Source: Rhizomicrobium electricum
Lineage (GTDB): Bacteria > Pseudomonadota > Alphaproteobacteria > Micropepsales > Micropepsaceae
Direction of reading: 5' to 3'
Assembly (NCBI RefSeq): GCF_011762045.1
Contig: NZ_JAASQS010000007.1
Coordinates: 62,001 to 126,000, forward strand
Length of the DNA: 64,000 nucleotides
The notes under the pieces are model-generated. The model was not told the DNA's origin and ran no database searches. It was given only the letters and a program-made list of their open reading frames with translations. A program made the translations under genes and the position numbers. This document shows positions 17,001-24,371 of the stretch, piece after piece (position 1 is the first letter of the stretch; the number at the start of each line of letters is the position of its first letter).

Positions 17001-17069
17001 TCCAATCAGGTGTTGGACGTCGTCGACTATGGCCGCAAGTTCATCGTCGGCGTTCACTACAAACTGTAA
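14013..17069 (+). CDS. TonB-dependent outer-membrane receptor (Xanthomonas/Caulobacter class)
   Basis: A 1018-residue TonB-dependent receptor importing a ligand across the outer membrane. It starts at GTG 14013, 9 bases after GAGGG. A signal peptide ends near the VPATAQ site (~33), followed by the TonB-box-like EVVVVTGIRGS. The plug contains SSEDIGKFPDTNLAEAM and a conserved ITVRGFGP. The 22-stranded barrel ends with the aromatic KFIVGVHYKL terminus. It belongs to the class whose plug carries IGKFPDxNLAEA, which in Caulobacter and Xanthomonas is linked to plant-sugar uptake. Downstream halogenase, SapC and cupin genes are its usual partners. The ligand cannot be read from sequence. Confidence 0.93.
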   Translation: MNRTRTHSMAWIRASLFSGACAAAMLPVPATAQDQSTGEVVVVTGIRGSLQRSLDIKRESTGIVDAISSEDIGKFPDTNLAEAMMRIPGVTVTRGRGTASGGTGGTSSNGEASEITVRGFGPTFNETLFDGRRVATGTGDRAFDFSSVTSDYVGQIAIMKTPDASVSSGAIGATIDIKFPKPFDKPGLVAAASFSGQISPERGKWSPNGSFLISDTFAHDTIGILVAGSYSDTETRQNHINIQGWEGKMAASQDTPTSPIVSRYGNYPSVNGQILGPQQALTTPTWFIQDYGIYHELEQVERKQARVVLQWRPTDALEITVNDNFSRDNDHQAQYGYSVWFNTGNMQNVQLDKNGTVVNFQQTTPTDFQGQYNPQILQFNDYGLNIKWNASDKLTFILDYDHADGWSNPGGVVGADMDVGYGNGADNAVLGIAIQNGHGLPVPTSYGPNNDKSQFVNNGLIGSHVLPMTMGKNLDTLNQVKLEGIWTDSDALSFKFGLQYVAEHKNQDSYSTFVNNQWQAYSGYGPASGNCPNPADLANCHGVALPQDLFSKTFSTKDFISGWTGSENLPANILQYDPWPTISYLQSLGNPQTTVIPGANTHCCDLPKDSLGNTLPAAAGLPQNAGRPFTGTFIPAFDPGSHLVLQEKTYSGYIQSTFKTELAKMPLRVNFGVRYDITQETMAGLQRVVQSFTQQSGDLTSWNVGYVTDPSSANDVSPVTKDHSYQYLLPNIDMTLSVTDNLDLRFNASRTLTRPPIINLNPVTNVGAGRLGDVTASSGNPDLLPFLSDNLDVGAQWYYSENSYLSVDAFVKAVDNFVITQSKGQTYGPIGHCIDTHPAPCTFAGQTVEVPYTLSQPVNGPAANVYGLEIAWQHVFGDSGFGLSINGTIVGTNKPYDQHNLSVSGFSVTGLADSANFMVFYDKDGFQARLAANWQDTYLDHFGQIQNGSDFGTEPTFVNTSWNLDFSTSYDFTEHLTAYFSAANLTDATYSTHGRFSNQVLDVVDYGRKFIVGVHYKL

Positions 17070-17088
17070 TTTGTCCTTACGTAAGCTG

Positions 17089-17120
17089 GCGGGGCCGCTC
17101 TTGGCGGCCCCGCTTTCTTT
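17089..17120 (+). terminator. Strong intrinsic terminator after the TonB receptor
   Basis: GCGGGGCCGC and its exact complement flank a 5-base loop and are followed by TTTCTTT. It lies 20 bases after the receptor stop codon, so the halogenase genes are probably expressed by read-through or from a separate promoter. Confidence 0.85.
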
Positions 17121-17150
17121 CAGCATGATACTCACCGGGGCAACCGATTG

Positions 17151-18701
17151 ATGGACATGCAGCCAATACAGAACATCGTGATCGTCGGTGGCGGTACCGC
17201 GGGCTGGCTTACGGCCGCCGTCATCGCCGCGCGCCACCAGGGACGCATCAAGAAGGGTTCCTTCTCGGTCACACTGGTGGAATCGCCGAACGTGCCGATC
17301 ATCGGGGTCGGCGAAGGCACTTGGCCGACCATCCGCTCGACATTGGAGAAGATCGGCGTTTCGGAAACCGACTTCTTCCGGGAGTGCGATGCCGCCTTCA
17401 AGCAGGGCGGGCGCTTTGCGCGCTGGACCACCGGCGCCGACGACGACGCCTACTACCATCCGCTCGAACTGCCCAAAGGTTTCGCCGACGTCAATCTGGT
17501 GCCGCATTGGCTGGCGCATGAAGACGGGACATCGTTCTGCGATGCGGTATGTCCGCAAGGGGCGTTGTGCGACGAGGGGCTCGCGCCCAAGACCATCGCC
17601 ACGGCGGAATACCGCGGCGCCGCCAACTACGCCTACCATCTCGATGCGGGCAAGTTTGCGCCCTTCGTCCAGCGGCACGCCACATCCAAGCTCGGCGTCC
17701 GCCATGTGCAGGCCGACGTGATCAAGGTCAACCAGGCCGAGAGCGGCGACGTCGTCAGTCTCGAAACCCGTCAAGCCGGCACGGTCGAAGGCGATCTCTT
17801 CGTCGATTGCTCGGGTTTTGCGGCGCTGTTGCTCGGCCAGACGCTGGGCGTCGCCTTCAAATCGTGTCAGGACGTTCTGTTCTGCGATACCGCGCTCGCC
17901 GTGCAAGTGCCGTATCTCACGCCCGATGCGCCGATGGCGTCGCACACCAACGCCACCGCGCAGACCGCCGGCTGGATCTGGGATATCGGCCTGCCGACCC
18001 GACGCGGCATCGGCTATGTCTATTCCAGCCGCCACACCACTGGCGATGATGCCTACGAGACGCTGGCCCGCTATGTCGGTCCGCAGATCAAGTCGCTCAC
18101 GGTGCGCAAGATCCCGATCCGCTCCGGCCATCGCGAGACGTTCTGGAAAAATAACGTCGTCGCGGTGGGGCTGGCCGCCGGCTTCCTTGAGCCGCTCGAA
18201 TCCTCGGCCATCGTACTCGGCGAACTCTCGGCCAAGCTGATTGCCGAGCAGATGCCGGCGACGCGCGAGGTGATGGACATCGTGGCCGCACGGTTCAACG
18301 AGGTCACGACCTATCGCTGGGGCCGCATCATCGATTTCCTCAAGCTGCACTACTGCCTGACCAAGCGCACCGATACGCAGTTCTGGATCGACAATGTCGA
18401 CCCGGCGGGCATTCCGCAGCGCCTGCAAAATCTGCTCAAACTGTGGAAGACGCGCGCGCCGTGGTTTCTCGATGAGTTCGACCGTCTGGAGGAAGTGTTT
18501 CCGGCGGCGTCCTACCAATACGTGCTCTACGGCATGGGCTTCAGGACCGACGTCGATCCCGACGACATCTCGGCCACCAGGGGGATGGCCGATCGCTTGA
18601 TGCGCGATAATTCGATGACGATCCAGCGGCTGAAGGCGCAGATGCCCACGAACCGCGAGTTGGTGACGAAAATCCATACCTACGGGCTGCAGGCGGTCTA
18701 A
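17151..18701 (+). CDS. Flavin-dependent tryptophan-halogenase family protein
   Basis: A 516-residue member of the flavin-dependent halogenase family. The FAD-binding GGGTAGW is at about 13-19. The lysine that carries HOCl in PrnA-type enzymes appears in AAFKQGGRF (about 83). The WxWxI motif is WIWDIGLP (Trp-x-Trp-Asp-Ile) near 270. The start is ATG 17151; a TTG just before it is possible. Members encoded next to TonB receptors are common in Caulobacterales and Xanthomonads and mostly lack a known product. No second flavin reductase gene is nearby. Its stop overlaps the ATG of the SapC gene by one base. Confidence 0.88.
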   Translation: MDMQPIQNIVIVGGGTAGWLTAAVIAARHQGRIKKGSFSVTLVESPNVPIIGVGEGTWPTIRSTLEKIGVSETDFFRECDAAFKQGGRFARWTTGADDDAYYHPLELPKGFADVNLVPHWLAHEDGTSFCDAVCPQGALCDEGLAPKTIATAEYRGAANYAYHLDAGKFAPFVQRHATSKLGVRHVQADVIKVNQAESGDVVSLETRQAGTVEGDLFVDCSGFAALLLGQTLGVAFKSCQDVLFCDTALAVQVPYLTPDAPMASHTNATAQTAGWIWDIGLPTRRGIGYVYSSRHTTGDDAYETLARYVGPQIKSLTVRKIPIRSGHRETFWKNNVVAVGLAAGFLEPLESSAIVLGELSAKLIAEQMPATREVMDIVAARFNEVTTYRWGRIIDFLKLHYCLTKRTDTQFWIDNVDPAGIPQRLQNLLKLWKTRAPWFLDEFDRLEEVFPAASYQYVLYGMGFRTDVDPDDISATRGMADRLMRDNSMTIQRLKAQMPTNRELVTKIHTYGLQAV

Positions 18702-19387
18702 TGGCTAACATCGCGATTCTCAACCGGCAGACCCATCGGACGCTGTGCGTTCAGCCGGCATTTGCTGCGCCGCGCAATTTCGTCGCCGTTGTGGTGGGCG
18801 AGTTCGTCCATCTCGTCGCCCATTATCCCATCCTGATCTCGAAGGACAGCGAAACCGGCGCCTTCTATTGCGGCGCCATGCTGGGCATCGATCAGGACGA
18901 GAACCTGTTCGCCGGCGTCTCCGGCATTTATCGTCCGCTCGCTCTGCAGCGCGGGCCGTTTTTTGCGGCAGGCAGCGATCTGGCGATCGATCTCGATCAT
19001 CCTGCCGTAGGCAGCGGCGAGCATCTGTTCTCCGATGCCGGCCAGCCCACGCCCTACCTGCAGTCCATCATGGCGCTGTTCCGCGACCTGGTCCCCGGAA
19101 ACGAGCAGACCAAAGCGTTTCTTGGCGAGTTGACGCGGCTGAAGCTCATTGTGCCGGTGGATATCAATCTCGGTTTCGACGACGGCAGCGAACGCACCCT
19201 GGAAGGTCTTTACACCGTCGATCGCGATGGCCTGCTGCATATCGGCGACGCCGACGCGTTGATGCTGTTCCGCCGCGGCTATCTCGAACTCTGCTACATG
19301 ATGTTGGCGTCGCTGAAGCAGATTCCGGTGCTGGCGGAACGCAAGAACGCGGCGCTGGTCGAGCGCGGGCGGATGGCGTTCGGCTGA
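18701..19387 (+). CDS. SapC family protein
   Basis: A 228-residue protein of the SapC family. The founding member lies beside the S-layer gene of Campylobacter, but the biochemical role is unknown. Recognisable segments are FVAVVVGEFVHLVAHYPILIS (near 28-48) and a middle part with GIYRPLALQRGPFF. There is no signal peptide or membrane segment. In Caulobacterales and Xanthomonads this family recurs with TonB receptor, halogenase and cupin genes, as here. It overlaps the halogenase stop by one base and the next ATG by one base (TGATG), so it is translationally coupled to both. Confidence 0.8.
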   Translation: MANIAILNRQTHRTLCVQPAFAAPRNFVAVVVGEFVHLVAHYPILISKDSETGAFYCGAMLGIDQDENLFAGVSGIYRPLALQRGPFFAAGSDLAIDLDHPAVGSGEHLFSDAGQPTPYLQSIMALFRDLVPGNEQTKAFLGELTRLKLIVPVDINLGFDDGSERTLEGLYTVDRDGLLHIGDADALMLFRRGYLELCYMMLASLKQIPVLAERKNAALVERGRMAFG

Positions 19388-20388
19388 TGGCGGCGATTGC
19401 CGAACAGCAAGGCTGTACGCCGGAAGCGTTCGACGCGATCAAAGAGGCTTGCCGGCCGGTGGTGCTGCGCAATCTCGTCGCCGATTGGCCGGTGGTGGAG
19501 GCGGGCTCGCGTTCGCCGCAATCGCTCTGCGATTATCTTCTGCGGTTCGATACCGGCCGCACGCTGGATGCGTTCTTCGGGGCGCCGGAAATCGCCGGCA
19601 AGTACTATTACGGCGAGGACCTCGACGGCTTCAACTTCGAACGCCGCACGGTGCGGTTCGCCGAAGCGCTCGGAGCCATTCTCGACGGGCTGAAGACGCC
19701 CGGCTCGCCCACGGTTTACGCGGGTTCGTTGACGGTGGACGACTATCTGCCCGGTTTCGCGCGCGAGAATGTCATGCCGCTGGTGACCGTCGGTGCGCGC
19801 CTCTGGCTCGGTCATGCCTCGAACGTGGCGGTGCATTACGATGCGATGGACAACATCGCCTGTGTCGTTGCCGGGCGCCGCCGCTTCACGCTCTACCCGC
19901 CCGAAGCGACGGGCAAGCTCTATGTCGGCCCGATCGATCACACCATGGCGGGGCAGCCGGTCAGTCTCGCCGCCTCGTCGCCGCCCGATCCGGCGCGCTA
20001 TCCTTTGTTCGAAGAGGTGCGCGCCTCCGCGCTCGTTGCCGAGCTCGAACCTGGCGATGCGCTCTATCTGCCCAAACTGTGGTGGCACGGCATCGAAGCG
20101 ACGGCACCGTTCAACGGTCTCGTCAATTACTGGTGGGACGGCTTCCGCGCCGGCCCCGACGCGCCTTACACGGCGCTGCTCCTATCCATGATCGCCATCG
20201 CCGAACGCCCGCCTGCCGAGCGCGCCGCCTGGAAAGCGTATTTCGATCACTACGTCTTCCGCCCCGACGGCCACCCGCTGCGCCATCTGCCGCCCGGCAA
20301 GCACGGCATCCTCGGCCCCTTGAAACCCGACAATTACGGCCGCATCCGCGCCTGGGTGATGCATCTGCTGCGGGGCTTCAACGCTTGA
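19387..20388 (+). CDS. Cupin-like / JmjC-type Fe(II)-2-oxoglutarate hydroxylase
   Basis: A 333-residue protein of the cupin-8/JmjC type, which hydroxylates proteins or small molecules with Fe(II) and 2-oxoglutarate. The facial-triad pattern appears as VAVHYDAMDN (His-x-Asp, about 152-161) and a later His in KLWWHGIEA (about 236). PSPTVYAGSL-like and YLPKLWWHG segments are typical. It starts at ATG 19387, overlapping the SapC stop. Its 3' end overlaps the end of the convergent methyltransferase gene by 11 bases. Its substrate may be the product of, or a partner to, the halogenase next to it. Confidence 0.82.
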   Translation: MAAIAEQQGCTPEAFDAIKEACRPVVLRNLVADWPVVEAGSRSPQSLCDYLLRFDTGRTLDAFFGAPEIAGKYYYGEDLDGFNFERRTVRFAEALGAILDGLKTPGSPTVYAGSLTVDDYLPGFARENVMPLVTVGARLWLGHASNVAVHYDAMDNIACVVAGRRRFTLYPPEATGKLYVGPIDHTMAGQPVSLAASSPPDPARYPLFEEVRASALVAELEPGDALYLPKLWWHGIEATAPFNGLVNYWWDGFRAGPDAPYTALLLSMIAIAERPPAERAAWKAYFDHYVFRPDGHPLRHLPPGKHGILGPLKPDNYGRIRAWVMHLLRGFNA

Positions 20389-21355
20389 CAAGGCAACGCT
20401 TCACCAAGCCCACGCACGGACAGCCGTGATATTTTTCGTAGACCAGCATGCATGGGCAGTTGAAGAACAGGCCATAGACGAACATCGCCAGCAGAAGCCA
20501 GAAAAGGTAATGCGCCGGCGGCCAGATCAACGAAAACGCCCAGACCGCCACCATCATTCCGGATTTGGTGAGGTAGGAAAATCCCACCTTTTCCGGCTTG
20601 AGGCTGAAGCCGAGCCAAACATGCAACGCCACCAGCAGCGTGAGCGACGCCGCGGTGATCCCGATCCAAATGCATGTTGCTAGCACAGCGGCGGCCGCCA
20701 CGCGCACAACAACGCCCGCCGTGCCGGAGAGTTTTGGCGTCAGCATGGGCGTGTTCTGGCGATAGAAGAAGTAGTCCGGATCGGCTTTCTCGAGTTCGGC
20801 TTCCTCGTCGCGGGCGCGCCGGATCATCAGCGGCAGCAACACGGCGGTGGTGATGACGAGGCTTGCCCAATTGGCCATCGCGGCGCTCGCCCCCCAGCAC
20901 CACAGCAACAGCGAGGCGTACATCGGATGCCGCGCCAGCGCGTAAGGGCCTTTCGTGACGAGCGTATGGGCAGCCTTGATCTCGATTCCGTCCGACCACA
21001 TGCGCCGGATCGCAAACTTGGCGGTAACGTGCCAAACGACCGCCGCTGTCATCATCGCGGCACCGACCGCGAACCAAAGCCGGTAGAAGAGAGGCGTCAG
21101 CGGCAACTGGGCGATCGAGTTCAGCCAGAACGGAACGTTGAAGAGGACGACGACGACCATCTCGCGCGTCGAGAAGAAGTGACGGCGGTTTCGCTGCAGC
21201 GGCTCGGGATGGCGGGCGTGCTCGAGAAATTTGAATCCGGCGGCGATGAGCAGCGCCAGCCCGGTCAGATAGATATACGCCATTCCGGCGATGAACAGGG
21301 CTGGGTCGCCCGCGCGTGCCGCCACCGCGTGAACCAGCTCAGGCATGGGCCGCAC
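20378..21355 (-). CDS. ICMT/PEMT-like membrane methyltransferase with Cys-rich tail
   Basis: A 325-residue polytopic membrane protein. The signature GPYALARHPMYASLLLW (about 135-151) is that of the isoprenylcysteine/phosphatidylethanolamine methyltransferase family. These use S-adenosylmethionine at the membrane surface, and the later DEEAELEKADPDY resembles their cofactor-closing segment. Six or seven membrane helices are visible, beginning near residue 20. The last ~30 residues are unusual: NCPCMLVYEKYHGCPCVG plus one more Cys, two CPC motifs that could bind metal or a cluster. It overlaps the Lgt-like gene by 17 bases and closes the radical SAM operon. The substrate is unknown; a lipid is likely. 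Confidence 0.72.
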   Translation of the reverse strand: MRPMPELVHAVAARAGDPALFIAGMAYIYLTGLALLIAAGFKFLEHARHPEPLQRNRRHFFSTREMVVVVLFNVPFWLNSIAQLPLTPLFYRLWFAVGAAMMTAAVVWHVTAKFAIRRMWSDGIEIKAAHTLVTKGPYALARHPMYASLLLWCWGASAAMANWASLVITTAVLLPLMIRRARDEEAELEKADPDYFFYRQNTPMLTPKLSGTAGVVVRVAAAAVLATCIWIGITAASLTLLVALHVWLGFSLKPEKVGFSYLTKSGMMVAVWAFSLIWPPAHYLFWLLLAMFVYGLFFNCPCMLVYEKYHGCPCVGLVKRCLVKR

Positions 21356-21977
21356 TCCGCCGCGCGATGATGGAGACGAACACGGGCAGGAATGCCATCG
21401 CCAAGTACTGGTAGATGGTCAGCCCCAAGGCGATGCGGGGTTCGGTCCGCACGAACTCGATCAGGAACCGCATCACCAGATAGGAGGCGAGATAGAGCGG
21501 AAACAGAAGGTCGATCCGGCCCGTTCGCTTGTAGAAGATGTATAACGCCGCAGCGGCAGCGAAATTGAAACCGCTTTCGACGAGTTGCACCGGCACGATG
21601 AAAACGCCGCCGCAGCAGCCATAGAGCCAGCAGCCGATCTTGCCGAAACCGACGCCAACTGCCAGCGGAATGGCGAACCGCCCGCCGAAAGCGGAGTCTT
21701 CCTGCCGGCTCAGGCGTTTATAGATCTGCAAGCCGAGAAATGCCCCCAGCATCGCGCCCATCACCGATTTGCCGTCGACGATCAGCGCGGGATGAAATCC
21801 GTACGACAGCCAGACCGGCAGCTTGGCGCCGATGAGAAAGCCCGCCATCGCTGCGACATACACGTCGAGGCGTGTCTTTACCGAAGGCTTCGGCAACGCG
21901 AGCGCCTTGGACGTCGCAAACGCGGCGCCCATGCCGGTCAGGGTCATCGCGCTATAGGCGAGGCTGTGAACGTCCAT
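21339..21977 (-). CDS. Lgt-like (prolipoprotein diacylglyceryl transferase family) membrane protein
   Basis: A 212-residue membrane protein resembling Lgt, which moves diacylglycerol from phosphatidylglycerol onto lipoprotein cysteines. The family hallmarks are FGKIGCWLYGCCGG (about 113-126, compare GRIGCFLNGCC in Lgt-like proteins) and FLIEFVRTEPR (about 170-180), matching the Lgt E-F-x-R segment. It is shorter than true Lgt (~260-290) and lacks a clear HGGL motif, so it is a divergent paralogue, not the housekeeping enzyme. It lies 7 bases after the 99-residue membrane gene. Association with a radical SAM enzyme and a membrane methyltransferase suggests action on a lipid. Confidence 0.72.
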   Translation of the reverse strand: MDVHSLAYSAMTLTGMGAAFATSKALALPKPSVKTRLDVYVAAMAGFLIGAKLPVWLSYGFHPALIVDGKSVMGAMLGAFLGLQIYKRLSRQEDSAFGGRFAIPLAVGVGFGKIGCWLYGCCGGVFIVPVQLVESGFNFAAAAALYIFYKRTGRIDLLFPLYLASYLVMRFLIEFVRTEPRIALGLTIYQYLAMAFLPVFVSIIARRSAAHA

Positions 21978-21984
21978 CCTTCGC

Positions 21985-22284
21985 CTATTTGAAATTAAAG
22001 AAAAGATAGATCCCGAACAGAACGACTTCGACCGCTGCCACGATGAAGCCGATGCGATAGCCGGTGCTTTCGGCGTGGTAAGCGAGCGCGGCGCAGCCGC
22101 AAACGCCTAGAAAACAGACGCCGCCGATGGCAATCGCCGGATTGGGAACGATCCACGCCAGGATCATGGTCGGAATGCACCCCGCGATCAGCAGCACGGG
22201 AACGGCGAAAATCGTCAGCAGCACCGCCGCGACGATGTTTGCGGTCAGGCTGGTCGGCTTGGGCGTGCGGTCGGGATCGAGCAT
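21985..22284 (-). CDS. Small membrane protein, third gene of the radical SAM operon
   Basis: A 99-residue protein with three or four membrane helices and no family I recognise. The first helix carries AVPVLLIAGCIPTM, which resembles GLPVLFVGTCVPIG in the neighbouring 92-residue protein. The two are probably distant duplicates. Three further cysteines lie at CFLGVCGCAA (about 57-66). Gaps of 7 bases on both sides place it firmly in the operon. Confidence 0.7.
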   Translation of the reverse strand: MLDPDRTPKPTSLTANIVAAVLLTIFAVPVLLIAGCIPTMILAWIVPNPAIAIGGVCFLGVCGCAALAYHAESTGYRIGFIVAAVEVVLFGIYLFFNFK

Positions 22285-22291
22285 GATGACC

Positions 22292-22570
22292 TCAATACAG
22301 ATAGAGTTGAATGCCCCACACCGCGGCGGCGATGGCGGCGACCGCGATCAGGACGATGATGGCCCAACGAATGCCGGGATTTTTGGTACGCACGGCAATG
22401 CTGATGGCCGCAGCAATGAACAAGGCCGTGAACGCCAGGATGGCTATCAGAATGTGCGGTCCATTCGATATCAGTCCTATCGGCACGCAGGTTCCGACGA
22501 ACAGAACCGGCAATCCGATGAGCGTGAGCACGAACGCGATGATCTTCCGGGTCAGCGGCATCTCGCCCAT
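22292..22570 (-). CDS. Small membrane protein, second gene of the radical SAM operon
   Basis: A 92-residue protein with three predicted membrane helices (about 10-33, 39-60, 68-88) and no recognised domain. It starts at ATG 22570, 8 bases after AGGAG and inside the last codons of the radical SAM gene (19-base overlap), which implies translational coupling. GLPVLFVGTCVPIG (about 19-32) matches the pattern in the next gene. A plausible role is an anchor or subunit for the soluble radical SAM enzyme, but this is inference. Confidence 0.68.
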   Translation of the reverse strand: MGEMPLTRKIIAFVLTLIGLPVLFVGTCVPIGLISNGPHILIAILAFTALFIAAAISIAVRTKNPGIRWAIIVLIAVAAIAAAVWGIQLYLY

Positions 22571-23883
22571 GGCGCATTCTCCTTGAGGGCGTTGTGCAGG
22601 CAGAAGGGCACCACCTTGCCGCCGCCGGCGGAAATGCCGGTGCAGCATTTGGTCACCCGTTCGAAATCGAAGCTGTCGGCATCCATGAAATTCTTGGTCA
22701 GGATGCGCACGATCTTCATCGCCTTGTGGCGCGAGGTGCCGCCTTCCGAGAACTCCATTAGTTTCTTGAGCAGGAACGAAGACCCCAGCACGGTACCGAT
22801 GAAGCAATCGCAGATGTCGCGCTTCAGATAGTCCAGCACCGTCTTGTCGAAGGCGATGCGGTTGGAAATCTTGTCTTTGACCGCAGCGAGATCGACGTAA
22901 TCGCCGAGCGAATAGACCTTGTCCTCGGTGCAGAACAGGAAACCGAGCGAGGTACAGTTCTCGTGGCTGCAGGGCAGGGGGACCATGTCCTTGTACGCCA
23001 TCATGCCCGACGCGGCGATGGCGCGAAGGATGTCCTCGTGCAGCACGGTGGGAATGGCACTGTCGCGCGCGGTGCCGACCTTGGTCAGACGCTGGAAGGT
23101 GATGCCGGAGATATGCGCCGTCCGCGTGGCGAATTCCATGATCGCCGGAATCTGATCGAGATTGCCCTCAAACACCGTCACGGCGAGGCAGATCTTGATC
23201 TCCGCCGCGTTGAGCTTGTCGACGATGGCGAGCTTGTCGTTCAGCAGCGCGCGCCCGCGCAGGGTCTCGTAGACGGACTCGGAAAAGCCGTCGAACTGGA
23301 GATAGACTTCCACCCGGTCGCGATGGGCGCGCACGGCTTCAAAGGCTTGCGGGTTGCGCAGGAAGCCGAGCCCGTTGCTGTTGACGAGAATGCGGCCGAT
23401 ATCCTCTTTCAGGGCCTCGTCGAGCAGCGCCGGAAATTCGGGGTGGGTCAGGCATTCGCCGCCGGAAATCTGCAGCACTTCGAGCTTGCCGCCTTCGACC
23501 TTCAAGAGGGTGTCGAGCCGGGCGCGAAATTCGGCGAGGCTGATGTGATGCTTGCCCTTCGCGCCGAAATAGCAGATTGGGCACGCCAGATCGCAGCAAT
23601 CGGTCACTTCGATCAGCCCGGTGCAGACATGCTGGCGATGGGCGTCGCACCAGCCGCAGTCGGCTCCGCAGTCGCCCGCGAAGGCCGTCACCGGCTGAAA
23701 CGGCTTGCCGGGCAGATCGAAGGTCTTGTCGAAAAAGCGACGGGCATCCTTCGCAATTTGGACTGTGAACCGGCCATGTTCGGGACAGGTCTTGTCAAGG
23801 AACACGTCCTTGCCCTCGGTCCGCTTGCTCGCGGGAATTTTCCGAAGACATTCGGGACACAGCGACTGCGTACTGTCGGGCAT
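22552..23883 (-). CDS. Radical SAM protein, MJ0619 / tetraether-synthase-like family
   Basis: A 443-residue radical SAM protein starting at ATG 23883 after a GGGGG. The cluster motif is C97-x3-C101-x2-C104 (CDLACPICYF). It has the full set of extra features of the MJ0619 group: an N-terminal CPECLRKIPA with CPEHGRF (about 9-39), the ADCGWCDAHRQHVC preface (74-87), a late PCSHENC, and a terminal KCCTGISAGGG with PFCLHN. Members of this group were first linked to pterin methylation, and later one was shown to couple archaeal lipid tails (Tes). Here it heads an operon with Lgt-like and ICMT-like membrane enzymes, favouring a lipid substrate. Confidence 0.82.
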   Translation of the reverse strand: MPDSTQSLCPECLRKIPASKRTEGKDVFLDKTCPEHGRFTVQIAKDARRFFDKTFDLPGKPFQPVTAFAGDCGADCGWCDAHRQHVCTGLIEVTDCCDLACPICYFGAKGKHHISLAEFRARLDTLLKVEGGKLEVLQISGGECLTHPEFPALLDEALKEDIGRILVNSNGLGFLRNPQAFEAVRAHRDRVEVYLQFDGFSESVYETLRGRALLNDKLAIVDKLNAAEIKICLAVTVFEGNLDQIPAIMEFATRTAHISGITFQRLTKVGTARDSAIPTVLHEDILRAIAASGMMAYKDMVPLPCSHENCTSLGFLFCTEDKVYSLGDYVDLAAVKDKISNRIAFDKTVLDYLKRDICDCFIGTVLGSSFLLKKLMEFSEGGTSRHKAMKIVRILTKNFMDADSFDFERVTKCCTGISAGGGKVVPFCLHNALKENAPWARCR

Positions 23884-24008
23884 CCGCACCCCCAAGGCCT
23901 GACGGAGCCATATTAGTTGAGGTTATGGCCGTTCCCGCTGCGGCATAGCCGCACCCGAATCGCCTTCAACATTGCCGCAAACGAGGGCGTCTCGCGTGCG
24001 ATGCCCCA

Positions 24009-24031
24009 CTTTTCTGCCCCACTCGGGCGCA
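24009..24031 (+). repeat. Extra copy of the palindrome's 23-bp end repeat
   Basis: This segment repeats the outermost part of the left arm at 24149-24172 (CTTTTCTGCCCCAC, then CGGGCGC) with two differences, in the same orientation and about 140 bp away. It suggests that the element has been duplicated or that its end is a recombination target. Confidence 0.6.
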
Positions 24032-24149
24032 CCCCATCTGTCATCCCCGGCGGAGCTAGCGCAGCGCAGCGACGGGCGCCATAGCGCCAGCGTATTTGGC
24101 GGGACCCAGGTAAAGCCCACGGCACACTGCGCGCGGGCGTCTTCCGATC

Positions 24150-24353
24150 TTTTCTGCCCCACGCGGGCGCGAAATTTTTTACACCGGCACTAAGACCGTG
24201 GGGGGAAGTGGCAGCCGACGCGTAAGCGGCGGATGACGAAGGGGGGCTTATTCAGCGCGCGGACGATCCCCCCTTTGCCTCGCTACGCTCAGCACTTCCC
24301 CCCGCGTTCTGAGTGCCAACGCAAAAATCGTCGCGCCCGCGTGGGGCAGAAAA
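24150..24353. repeat. 204-bp inverted-repeat (MITE-like) element
   Basis: Two 61-bp arms (24150-24210 and 24293-24353) face each other around one centre. The outer 23 bp are identical, the next 27 match at 17 positions, and the inner 11 (GGGGGGAAGTG) are identical, so 51 of 61 pair. A further AAGGGGGG/CCCCCCTT pair lies inside. There is no transposase. It could be a miniature inverted-repeat element or, if transcribed, a very long RNA hairpin. Confidence 0.7.
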
Positions 24354-24371
24354 ATATGCGTGGTGCAGAAA

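Noticed and set aside
14007..18677. A 1556-codon open frame on the minus strand across the TonB receptor and halogenase genes
   Set aside because: It is the shadow of two well-supported plus-strand genes in GC-rich DNA; its translation is Arg/Gly/Asp-rich without domains or a ribosome site.
24141..24150. A 10-base match (CTTCCGATCT) to the end of a common sequencing adapter, suggesting a chimeric join
   Set aside because: A 10-base match is expected by chance about one time in ten in a window of this size, and the sequence on both sides belongs to the same repeat region.
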